A stretch of 64,000 bases of DNA. Origin: Hornefia porci (GTDB taxonomy: Bacteria; Bacillota; Clostridia; Peptostreptococcales; Anaerovoracaceae). Positions 7,310 to 14,535 of this stretch are shown piece after piece. The notes under the pieces were generated by a model that saw only the letters and a program-made list of their open reading frames with translations, was not told the origin of the DNA and ran no database searches. The stretch is taken from contig NZ_MJIE01000001.1 of the NCBI RefSeq assembly GCF_001940235.1, forward strand, positions 2,480,001 to 2,544,000. The letters run 5' to 3'. The first letter of the stretch is position 1, and the number at the start of each line of letters is the position of its first letter. Position numbers and translations under genes: made by a program.

Positions 7310-9295
7310 ATCTTTTTTGTAGAAGGGCGTGATGTAACCGTCGGCGCGGAGCTTCAGACCTTTTGCCCACGGTGGAGTCCTGCCCATCTGATCACAGAGC
7401 GCATCAAGGGACATGCGCGGATCAGCTTCGATTACAAGCTCATCGTGGATATGCATAACGATGCTGCAGCAACGCAGGGTTTTCATGGCATAGCAGAGAA
7501 TGTCGCGGGAGGTGGCCTGCACGATGTTTTCCACGAATTTCGGGCCGTATGAATCGAGCCGTTCCCATTTTTTCGTGCTGCCGATGCCTTCGTAGGTGAT
7601 GCATTCGCCGCCGAACTTATTAGTTCCGACTTTCGGTTTCACGTAGGCGAGGTTCCGCCCGGAGGGGAGAGTGATAAAGAGTATTCCGGAGCGACAGGAG
7701 AAGGTAAGCCCGTAGCTTGAGGTCATATGCTTATACTTCACGGCCTCCATAACAGCACGATCAACGTCCCACCAGAATTTCACGATATTCGGATTTGTTT
7801 GTCGCCATGCATCGACCAGCGGAGGAAGCTCATCTTCAGTCAAGCCCATCTCGATAGCACCCATCGCTTTGAGGGCACCGACCGAGCCGCCATAACCGAG
7901 AGCAAGTTCTGCGATTTTGCCTTTTTGACGTAGATGGCCATTGATACCATGCTTCTCGACCGGAACATGGAACATCTGTGATGCACTGGCGCAATAGATA
8001 TCGCCGCCATTCTCGAACACCTTCTGCCTCCACATTTCACCGGCATACCAAGCGATGACGCGGGCTTCAATAGCAGAGAAGTCTGAAACATAAAGCTGCA
8101 TGCCGTCTTTCGGAATGAAGGCCGTCCGGATCAGCTGAGAGAGCGTGTCCGGGACATCCTCATATAAGAGCTTTACAGCCTCGAAATCTCCTGATTTTAC
8201 AAGAGCGCGTGCATCAGCCAGATCCTCCAGATGGTTCTGAGGGAGGTTTTGTAATTGAATGAGTCTGCCTGCCCAGCGCCCGGTGCGGTTGGCTCCGTAA
8301 AACATGAACATGCCGCGAGCCCTGCCATCGTCACAAACTGCCCGTTCCATCGTCTGATATTTTTTTACGGAGGACTTGGCAAGCTGCTGGCGGAGTTCCA
8401 GAACGGTCTGCAGCTCCGGAGGTGCAGTTTTGATAAGTTCTGCCACGACCTTCTTTCCGAGGCTGTCTGTTGCGAGGCCGTTGCCCTTGAGCCACTGTTT
8501 CATTTGCTGGACGGAGTTTGGATTGTCGAGAGCCGTCATATCCTTCATGGCAGCCGTCAACTCCGAGCGGGAGCGGGTGTCCATTTCGATGGCTTCCTGC
8601 ACCAGATCCATGTCGAGACGGACACCACGGTCGTTGATTTCCTGATCGATGTGGTATTCATCCCAGACATCATCCGACACCGGAAACTTGGCAAGACGAT
8701 CCTTGATGCCGATTTCGGTCTCCACATCGCGGATGTTGTATTTTTTGAAGGCTTCCCACTTATCCGGCGCATGGAAAGGGCGGTTCCTTGTTCGACCGCC
8801 ATTTGTTTTCGTTGGAGCACAGGGCACGGAGAAGTATTTTATCAGGTCTTTTCCATCTGTGAGTTTCTGCTTCTCAAGACCGAGGACAGCACCGACGCCT
8901 TCCAAGGAAAGCGGCAGACCCATTGTGGCCGCCCACACCATAGAGCAGCGCCAGCTCTCCGGATTTAGGAATCGGGCGCAGTCAATCGAGAGAGGGTGGT
9001 TGTCATGGAAGGGGTCAAGGCTCATTCCCAGATCACGGAGATATCGGGATAGGCAGATCCGTTCAAAGTTTGCATTGAAAGCCCATTTGATGACGGAATC
9101 ATCAGTCAGGCCGTCTATGATTTCCTGCGGCAGGCGTTCTCCCTGCGCAAGGTCGATGACAGCCACGTCGGAGCCATCGGCGCTGTAGCCGAACAGCAGG
9201 ATTTCAAAGTCCGGCGATTCGGCATATTTATAAACGCCGCACTTGGGCAGATTCACGCTGCTGTAGGTTTCAATATCGATACTGAGTGTTTGCAT
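7307..9295 (-). CDS. Phage DNA polymerase, family A
   Basis: About 662 residues with both a 3'-5' exonuclease and a polymerase. The exonuclease motifs are LSIDIETYSS at the start, NANFERI near residue 75, and YNIRDVETEIG near residue 195. The polymerase motifs are A (VSDFSAIEARVIAWYAGE), B (RQKGKIAELALGYGG) and C (MHIHDELVIE). No 5'-3' exonuclease is present, as usual for phage PolA. I chose the ATG at 9293-9295 because GAGGTG lies 6 nt before it; a GTG three codons upstream is possible. It is the replicative polymerase of the prophage. Confidence 0.93.
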   Translation of the reverse strand: MQTLSIDIETYSSVNLPKCGVYKYAESPDFEILLFGYSADGSDVAVIDLAQGERLPQEIIDGLTDDSVIKWAFNANFERICLSRYLRDLGMSLDPFHDNHPLSIDCARFLNPESWRCSMVWAATMGLPLSLEGVGAVLGLEKQKLTDGKDLIKYFSVPCAPTKTNGGRTRNRPFHAPDKWEAFKKYNIRDVETEIGIKDRLAKFPVSDDVWDEYHIDQEINDRGVRLDMDLVQEAIEMDTRSRSELTAAMKDMTALDNPNSVQQMKQWLKGNGLATDSLGKKVVAELIKTAPPELQTVLELRQQLAKSSVKKYQTMERAVCDDGRARGMFMFYGANRTGRWAGRLIQLQNLPQNHLEDLADARALVKSGDFEAVKLLYEDVPDTLSQLIRTAFIPKDGMQLYVSDFSAIEARVIAWYAGEMWRQKVFENGGDIYCASASQMFHVPVEKHGINGHLRQKGKIAELALGYGGSVGALKAMGAIEMGLTEDELPPLVDAWRQTNPNIVKFWWDVDRAVMEAVKYKHMTSSYGLTFSCRSGILFITLPSGRNLAYVKPKVGTNKFGGECITYEGIGSTKKWERLDSYGPKFVENIVQATSRDILCYAMKTLRCCSIVMHIHDELVIEADPRMSLDALCDQMGRTPPWAKGLKLRADGYITPFYKKD

Positions 9296-9358
9296 AGATT
9301 TCACCTCAATTCAAACAAGCGGCTTAAGATTGCTCCTAAGCCGCCTGCCGTTTATGAT

Positions 9359-9601
9359 TTACTCCAAGGACTTCATGCGCTTCTCGTGGTATTCACGTTC
9401 ATGTTCGGCCTGTTCCTTTTCGCGCTTCATGCGTTCCTCGTGGTACTTGAGGTCACGGGCGGCAGATTCCTCCTCACGCTTCTCACGCTTGCGGTCATTG
9501 AAGAAACTCTGGATGGACGAGATCAGGAACACGATGCTGAATACCAGCCAAGTGGCGATCAGCGCAGTAATCAGGATTGTCTGTAAGGTAGTCACTGTCA
9601 T
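9359..9601 (-). CDS. Small membrane-anchored coiled-coil protein
   Basis: A protein of 80 residues with one N-terminal membrane segment (ITALIATWLVFSIVFLI). The rest is a strongly charged helix (KREKREEESAARDLKYHEER, then MKREKEQAEHEREYHEKRM), probably a coiled coil with a repeated HEERMKRE-like unit. It lies between the polymerase and the DUF2815 gene on the same strand. I do not recognise a family, and no enzymatic motif is visible. Confidence 0.6.
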   Translation of the reverse strand: MTVTTLQTILITALIATWLVFSIVFLISSIQSFFNDRKREKREEESAARDLKYHEERMKREKEQAEHEREYHEKRMKSLE

Positions 9602-9614
9602 AATCGCACCTCCA

Positions 9615-10187
9615 TCAATTCAGGAAGTCTTCATCGTCATCGCTGGCGAAGTCAGACTCTGCACTTGCCTTGCCGCCGAGAGGCTCACCGTCACGTATCT
9701 TCTGCAGGTTGTTGAGCCCGCAGGCGATTCCCTTGTTGCCGGAGCTGTTGAAGGCGTAAAAGGTGATGCTGGCACGGCCATACACACCGGAGTACACCTC
9801 GGAACGGTTGAGGATCGGGTTCAGGTCTGCATCCACGATGCCGGGAGCAGAGGTGGCATTGGCATTCACGAAGTAGGCGTTCTTGTAGGCCTCGTCATCC
9901 GGACGTTCAGCGTCGCCGTCACGAAGAGGAGTTTTCAGAACAGAGAGCGCCGGTACAGACTTGCCGTTGCCCTTGAGCTTAGCTTCGCCCTCCTTGTAGG
10001 CAGCTTCGATGGCGGCCTCGATCTTGGCGATGGTCTTGGTATCGGACTTCGGGATGATAAGGCTCACGCTGTACTTGGGAGTGCCGCCGTTGATGGATTT
10101 CGGCTCCCAGACATTTGCATAGCTCCAGCGGGTGTCGACACCGGTGATAACCTTCATGGGATTGCTGATTTTTACATTCTTACTCAT
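9615..10187 (-). CDS. DUF2815 phage single-strand DNA-binding protein
   Basis: About 190 residues starting MSKNVKISNPMKVITGVDTR, with PKYSVSLIIPKSD and YSGVYGRASITFYAFN. The family is known as DUF2815 and its fold resembles the T7 gp2.5-type single-stranded DNA-binding proteins. The C-terminus is very acidic (DFASDDDEDFLN), a hallmark of such proteins. An in-frame ATG 8 codons upstream lies inside the DUF2800 gene, so I prefer 10187. It is placed between DUF2800 and polymerase as in many clostridial phages. Confidence 0.85.
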   Translation of the reverse strand: MSKNVKISNPMKVITGVDTRWSYANVWEPKSINGGTPKYSVSLIIPKSDTKTIAKIEAAIEAAYKEGEAKLKGNGKSVPALSVLKTPLRDGDAERPDDEAYKNAYFVNANATSAPGIVDADLNPILNRSEVYSGVYGRASITFYAFNSSGNKGIACGLNNLQKIRDGEPLGGKASAESDFASDDDEDFLN

Positions 10188-11319
10188 TGTCGTTTTCCTC
10201 CATAAAATCATTTTTGGCTGTGTTCATGGCCGGGCGCTTGTCGCTATCCGGCACAAGTGTGGGTTTGCCCTGTGGCTTTTCGATATAAGCCGTCAGGAGT
10301 TCATCAAAGCGGGACTTGCCGAGGAGCTTCTGCATGGCGGTGACGCCGAGCAGCTTTTTCTCATACGGGTCGAAGCCTGCTTTCTCGACCGTTTCAATGA
10401 CAGCGGCCTCATTGCTGTATCTTCGGTTGGCACGTCCTTCGACGAGCTTGAAGCCAGTCCACTCCTTACCGGAGAGAGCTTGCTGCAGGGCATATTCCTT
10501 GATGTCGGATGCCCAGCTGACCAGCTCATCCACTTTGCCGAGGATAACCTCGATCTCGGTGTCCGTGAGCAGTGGCGGGAGCTTGAAATCATGCTGCGCG
10601 AGTTTCAGGTTAGCTTCGGCTCTGGCTCGGCACTCGTTCTTGGCCTTGCAGAAGCCGCACCATTCACCACACAGGAAATTCCCATCTCCGGCGAAGGCCA
10701 ATTCTGCGGTGGGCTTCAATACTTCGTCTGCCCAGCGGTAGAGCGCGTCTTTGCTGATCTCGAACGTGCTGATGTTTTGCCGTCTCGGCTGGTAGATGGT
10801 CATGGAAACCTGATCGATGTCGTAGATGCCATCGAAAAGCTCCAAAGCGCCGAGCGCGTAACACTGCATCTGCGGGTTTTCATCTGCTGAGACCAGAACG
10901 CCGAGACCGTGTTTGTAATCGATGATCCTGAGTGTGCCGTCTGCAATGATGATGCAGTCGGCTGTTCCGAAGCCCTGTTCTACCCAGCGGGAGAAGTCCA
11001 CACGCTGCTCGATCAGGACGACCGGGTCGCTGCATGTTTCCTTGGCGGCTTCGACCTGCTCCAGAACGTATTCGGCATAGCCGCTGGCGCAGTCCTCCAT
11101 CTCTTCGGAATACCATTTGAGGCTTTTGGTCGGGTCTTCTGCGGGAAGTCCAAGAGCGGACTTGATCTTGAATTCGCCAAGCGCATGGGCGTCGGTACCT
11201 TCCGCAGCGTAGTCGCTTCCTTTATCCTCATAGGTTTCGCAGAGCCTTGCTGATGGCGGGCAGTGCAGCCACCTATCGGATGAAGATGCGGAGAGGATCG
11301 CGTGTGCTTTAGCTGCCAT
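10180..11319 (-). CDS. DUF2800 Cas4/RecB-like nuclease (prophage)
   Basis: A 379-residue protein of the PD-(D/E)XK superfamily. The N-terminus ILSASSSDRWLHCPPSARL and the AAEGTDAHALGE motif are those of DUF2800. The active site is visible as GTADCIII followed by RIIDYKHGLG and then QMQCYALG. A cysteine cluster CGEWCGFCKAKNEC (near residue 215) is likely an iron-sulfur site as in Cas4 and AddB-type nucleases. It probably processes DNA ends in phage recombination. It overlaps both neighbours by a few bases. Confidence 0.88.
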   Translation of the reverse strand: MAAKAHAILSASSSDRWLHCPPSARLCETYEDKGSDYAAEGTDAHALGEFKIKSALGLPAEDPTKSLKWYSEEMEDCASGYAEYVLEQVEAAKETCSDPVVLIEQRVDFSRWVEQGFGTADCIIIADGTLRIIDYKHGLGVLVSADENPQMQCYALGALELFDGIYDIDQVSMTIYQPRRQNISTFEISKDALYRWADEVLKPTAELAFAGDGNFLCGEWCGFCKAKNECRARAEANLKLAQHDFKLPPLLTDTEIEVILGKVDELVSWASDIKEYALQQALSGKEWTGFKLVEGRANRRYSNEAAVIETVEKAGFDPYEKKLLGVTAMQKLLGKSRFDELLTAYIEKPQGKPTLVPDSDKRPAMNTAKNDFMEENDNE

Positions 11320-11644
11320 TGCCGATTACCTCCGCGTCCTTCAACAGGGCTTCATAATTTGCCGGGTCTACGGCTGAGAGCTTTGCGGCACCGTACTTCT
11401 GGAGCAGGGTACGAACCTCTGCGGTATGACCGGCACGGGACTTCTCGGCAAGGACGGCTCTTACATCCTCCAGCTTGATCTCCGGCTTGGGTTCCTCCTT
11501 CTTAGCAGCACTTTTAAAATTTTGCTGCTTAGAATTGTCGTCTCCAGAAAACTGCTGGTAGAGCCAGTCGGCTGCGGCATTAATAGAAGCAGCAGCGGTG
11601 CGGAGCTCTTCGATGGTTTGTGCCATTTCTGCCATCTTTGACAT
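11309..11644 (-). CDS. Small phage protein upstream of DUF2800
   Basis: About 111 residues starting MSKMAEMAQTIEELRTAAAS. The N-terminal third is helical; the middle is a lysine and glutamate rich linker (KKEEPKPEIKLEDVRAVL); the end (GHTAEVRTLLQKYGAAKLSA, then ANYEALLKDAEVIG) resembles the helix-extended C-terminal segment seen in phage proteins loosely annotated as rRNA biogenesis Rrp5-like. That name is not a functional assignment. It may assist the DUF2800 nuclease that it overlaps. Confidence 0.7.
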   Translation of the reverse strand: MSKMAEMAQTIEELRTAAASINAAADWLYQQFSGDDNSKQQNFKSAAKKEEPKPEIKLEDVRAVLAEKSRAGHTAEVRTLLQKYGAAKLSAVDPANYEALLKDAEVIGNGS

Positions 11645-11786
11645 TTTCTTTTCCTCCTTCCTCGGATTGGCTTGCGGCAAGTACCCGGAGGTTCCTTGCC
11701 AGTCTGGCGGATACGTGATTGATGGAATTCAGGAGTTTGATCTCCTCATTCACGTTGCCGCCGGTGTCTGCATAACTGCGGTACAT
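11580..11786 (-). CDS. Short hypothetical phage protein
   Basis: A 68-codon frame starting MYRSYADTGGNVNEEIKLLN with an AGGTGAACAAG site before the ATG. Its last 22 codons overlap the next gene in another frame, and those residues (KDGRNGTNHRRAPHRCCFY) look like overlap sequence rather than conserved protein. The first 45 residues, ending RNLRVLAASQSEEGGKEN, look genuine and helical. A small prophage protein of unknown role. Confidence 0.5.
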   Translation of the reverse strand: MYRSYADTGGNVNEEIKLLNSINHVSARLARNLRVLAASQSEEGGKENVKDGRNGTNHRRAPHRCCFY

Positions 11787-11831
11787 CTTGTTCACCTCGC
11801 TTTCTAAAGGCTGTGTTCTCTTGCCTTCACC

Positions 11832-11872
11832 TTCCACTGGAGATGAACTGTCGATTTGAGCGGAGGATTTTA
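11832..11872 (-). repeat. Prophage 41-nt intergenic element, copy B
   Basis: Second copy of the element at 7269-7309, with identical blocks TTCCACTGGAGATGAAC and GATTTGAGCGGA separated by four variable bases. It lies between the stop of the sigma-like gene at 11930 and the small gene beginning at 11786. Confidence 0.75.
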
Positions 11873-11929
11873 TTAAAAATTTCCGACCACCATCCGAAGG
11901 AGGAACAGTGGCCGGAAAGGGGGTGTATT

Positions 11930-12433
11930 TTACTTGTTTTCTTCCTTATGAAGTTCTGTGTAATAGCGCTTCATTTGGTCAGCGAACGTGCGCTGCGGGC
12001 GACCGAGTGTCTCTGCAATTTTACGATCAGAAATCTTCGGATTGTTGAGTCGCATCTGGATAATGCGGTCTGCATCAGGATCAAGTTCGCGGAACCGGGC
12101 AATGAGGTGTTTGAGCAAATCGCGGTCAGCAATAATATCTTCTATAGAAGGTCTGCTGTCCGGAATGTAATCTCCAAGAGTGCCGTTGCCGTCCGGAAGC
12201 GGCTCGTCGAGAGAAGTGGTATCGGGAGCGTGGTATTCGCACAGGTCGCACTGCCCGTCGCATTTCCAGAGATAGCGTTTGGTGCACATGCAACGTCCAT
12301 GATATTGCTCGCGTTTTTGTGTTGCCCAGATATCTGGGTAGAGGGCGCGATACTGCTCCTCTGTGATAGGGGTGAGTGTGACCTTGAAGGGATTCTCCGG
12401 GTCACGAAGTGGAAAGTAGCGTTCTTTTGCCAT
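11930..12433 (-). CDS. Phage sigma-factor-like DNA-binding protein
   Basis: About 167 residues starting MAKERYFPLRDPENPF; the AGGAGG site 8 nt before this ATG decides the start over an upstream one. The middle has a cysteine cluster (CMCTKRYLWKCDGQCDLCEY) that could bind zinc. The end holds a sigma-70-like helix-turn-helix (DADRIIQMRLNNPKISDRK, then IAETLGRPQRTFADQMKRY). It is the first gene of the leftward prophage operon, which suggests an early regulator. Confidence 0.75.
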   Translation of the reverse strand: MAKERYFPLRDPENPFKVTLTPITEEQYRALYPDIWATQKREQYHGRCMCTKRYLWKCDGQCDLCEYHAPDTTSLDEPLPDGNGTLGDYIPDSRPSIEDIIADRDLLKHLIARFRELDPDADRIIQMRLNNPKISDRKIAETLGRPQRTFADQMKRYYTELHKEENK

Positions 12434-12717
12434 GATTTTGTCCTCCTTTGGCATTGATTTGCTTTGAGCCAAGGGAGAAAAATCTCAGACAGAAGAGCTT
12501 GTTCATAATCTGTCTATGGAAATTCGAACGATTATGTGTTATACTGTTTTAGTGGGGTTTGTTGGGAGTTGTAGGCTACCCATCTTCCCCCGGAAATCGA
12601 CCGTGCTTCTCTCTTGGCTTATAAGCTCAGTGAGAAGTAGGAACAGTCGATATTCATGTAGTCGATTGAGTCGAATGAGTCGATTCAGTCGGAATTTCAG
12701 ACAAAGAAGGAAAATCA
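12434..12717. other. Divergent intergenic region with 9-bp tandem repeats
   Basis: This gap separates the leftward prophage operon from the rightward defence cassette, so promoters for both should lie here. Bases 12660-12695 are four tandem 9-mers of the form AGTCGAWTS (AGTCGATTG, AGTCGAATG, AGTCGATTC, AGTCGGAAT), with another AGTCGATA at 12645. They end about 22 bp before the ATG at 12718. A TATACT hexamer at 12540-12545 is a possible -10 but has no good -35. Confidence 0.6.
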
Positions 12718-13635
12718 ATGCCAAACAAGGAACCATATAGACTTTGTGGCGGGACTTTCTTCGTGCTGGTATCCAATGCAAGGAAGCCCATGCCCAGCAA
12801 AGATGAGTTATATAAAGGAACTGTTAGTGGGTTGTCGGAACCGGAAGCGCTGCTGTCGCTTGCGAAGACGCTGATCCCGGATATCCCACAGCCATTACAG
12901 ACTGAAATGAAGTCACTTAAGGACAACACCCGTGATTTCAAAGCATGTATCCGAAACGGCGGTACGTTTTATCGCTTTGGTGATGCGGCAGTACTGAAGA
13001 CCTTTGATGATCGGGTCAAAAATCAATACGAGATTCCACTGGCGGCAATGGTCGAGTTTATGGATGGATTTCTTGACGTACGTACAAGTACAAAAAAAGA
13101 CGAGTACCTTATAAAAGGCCTCGTCGAGTTATTAGATGCAGATACGACTATTGATGGTAAAGAGATATTTTATGTCCGTGAAGATGGTGGCACCATGACG
13201 AAGGATCAGATCCTTTCGGCAAAGGAACTCTGCGTGCCGTCCTTTTTACTTGGACTGTGGCATTACGCTTTAACTGTTGTTAAAGATAATACCGTAGGAC
13301 AGAAAACATATGATGAGTTCTGTCCGAAGCGGGGTGGTTCCGAGCGTGTTTATACAAAGATGCTTGGAGAGAACAGTAGCCGAGATATTAAACCTACATA
13401 TTGCGACTCGCCAGCATTAGATGATCTCAACTGGAGGTCAGCACCTGAAGAGAGGATTTATGAAGATACAGAACCGGAGATTGATGAATCTGCGTTTCAA
13501 GATCAGACAGCAGCTCCGGGCACGGTAGTTAATAATAATCCGTTCTTCCTCAATATTTCAGGAGGTACAAATACGGTATACGGCCATGTAGACAAGGTCG
13601 AAATAAAAAATGGAAGGAGTGAAGTAGATGAGTGA
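12718..13635 (+). CDS. Unknown protein with C-terminal GG-x-NTVYG motif
   Basis: A 305-residue soluble protein that I cannot assign to a named family. The body (residues 1-215) is probably mostly helical and contains the conserved-looking segments LYRLCGGTFF-like (YRLCGGTFFVLV at the start), KDNTVGQKTYDEFCP and an acidic linker EDTEPEIDESAFQ. The tail, residues 272-300, is asparagine and glycine rich: NNNPFFLNISGGTNTVYG, then HVDKVEIKNG. The same short motif opens the next gene's protein. A GAAGGA site precedes the ATG, and the stop overlaps the next start by 8 nt. A tail motif paired with a matching N-terminal motif in the neighbour recalls bacterial amyloid-signalling effector/receptor pairs; this is an inference. 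Confidence 0.75.
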   Translation: MPNKEPYRLCGGTFFVLVSNARKPMPSKDELYKGTVSGLSEPEALLSLAKTLIPDIPQPLQTEMKSLKDNTRDFKACIRNGGTFYRFGDAAVLKTFDDRVKNQYEIPLAAMVEFMDGFLDVRTSTKKDEYLIKGLVELLDADTTIDGKEIFYVREDGGTMTKDQILSAKELCVPSFLLGLWHYALTVVKDNTVGQKTYDEFCPKRGGSERVYTKMLGENSSRDIKPTYCDSPALDDLNWRSAPEERIYEDTEPEIDESAFQDQTAAPGTVVNNNPFFLNISGGTNTVYGHVDKVEIKNGRSEVDE

Positions 13636-14269
13636 TGGGATCATTCCTTCAAAGGCGCAAATGCCCGCTTCTGGTGCTCCGTCCAGAATTGATATAAATG
13701 GTGGTCAGAATACCGTTTACGGACAGATTGGCACAGTTCAGGACAATAGGAGCAATGTCCTGATTGCCGGTGGGCAGCATCAACAAGGTATGCCGTTGCG
13801 GACAAGCTGGGAATATGAATATTACAATTTGTTCGTTATCGGCGGTGAGACATTTTATCAGTTTTCTCAGGGTGATTTTGTGGTACCCAAGGAAGATGCT
13901 TTGACGCGATTTGTCTCAGAGGATATAGCTGAGGAGATACAAAAGCTTGATAAAGCAGCTATGGATAGGGTACAAGGATTTTTTTGTATCTTTGCTCCGA
14001 GAAATGCCGACTATGCAGAGCCCGGAAATAACCAGAACGCTCTGCTTGGTGTAATCACAGGGATTCAGCGTCAGGATGAGGGATTCAAAATAATGTATCA
14101 AACACTGAACCCAATCCCACAGACAACAATACATAGTTTGAGTAATGTACTTTGCATAGAAGGAAAACCGACCATAAGCGAGCTTGACACCACGCACTGG
14201 TCGGTAAAAAAGGTGAATTTAGTAGAAACTCTCAAGGCTGCCGGTATCAGCTGCTGGCTGCCGGGATAA
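13628..14269 (+). CDS. Unknown protein with N-terminal GG-x-NTVYG motif
   Basis: A 213-residue protein. Residues 20-38 (RIDINGGQNTVYGQIGTVQ) repeat the tail motif of the protein before it: I-x-GG-x-NTVYG-x-[VI]-x-x-V. A second short glycine-rich strand (SNVLIAGGQHQQG) follows. The remainder (SWEYEYYNLFVIGGETFYQF, then FFCIFAPRN, MYQTLNPIPQ, and HWSVKKVNLVETLKAAGI) looks like a compact alpha/beta domain that I cannot name. Its start overlaps the previous stop, so the two are likely made together. They probably bind each other through the shared motif. Confidence 0.75.
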   Translation: MSDGIIPSKAQMPASGAPSRIDINGGQNTVYGQIGTVQDNRSNVLIAGGQHQQGMPLRTSWEYEYYNLFVIGGETFYQFSQGDFVVPKEDALTRFVSEDIAEEIQKLDKAAMDRVQGFFCIFAPRNADYAEPGNNQNALLGVITGIQRQDEGFKIMYQTLNPIPQTTIHSLSNVLCIEGKPTISELDTTHWSVKKVNLVETLKAAGISCWLPG

Positions 14270-14313
14270 CAAATAATCGTAGCAATAGTCAAGAGACATT
14301 TGGAGGTTATACG

Positions 14314-14514
14314 ATGAGTAACGAAGTTGAAATCAATGCAACTGAAAAATGGGTAAATTTGGAAGATATAGCTGAGCACTTGAGTGTCAGTCAAGATACT
14401 GTCCGTACATGGATCAAAGAGGGCAAACTTCCTTTTTATCGTGCCGGGAAAAGATATAAATTCAAAATCTCCGAAGTAGATGAATGGGTTAGGAACGGTA
14501 AGATTACAGAATAA
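14314..14514 (+). CDS. Excisionase-type helix-turn-helix protein
   Basis: A protein of 66 residues with a MerR/Xis-like winged helix: WVNLEDIAEHLSVSQDTVRT, then WIKEGKLPFYRAGKRYKF and SEVDEWVRNG. Such single-domain proteins are often found at the head of type I restriction loci and mobile elements. Here it sits between the motif-sharing pair and the ABC ATPase, so it may regulate the defence cassette. The ATG is preceded by GGAGGTTATACG. Confidence 0.85.
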   Translation: MSNEVEINATEKWVNLEDIAEHLSVSQDTVRTWIKEGKLPFYRAGKRYKFKISEVDEWVRNGKITE

Positions 14515-14535
14515 GCACCGAGGAGGCGGACGGGT

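Noticed and set aside
8255..8968. A 237-residue plus-strand frame opposite the phage DNA polymerase
   Set aside because: The polymerase motifs fix the minus strand as coding; the frame is a shadow without initiation signal.
12517..12545. Possible sigma-70 promoter with TATACT at 12540
   Set aside because: The -35 position reads TGGAAA and the distance to the start codon is long. Not strong enough for a separate feature.
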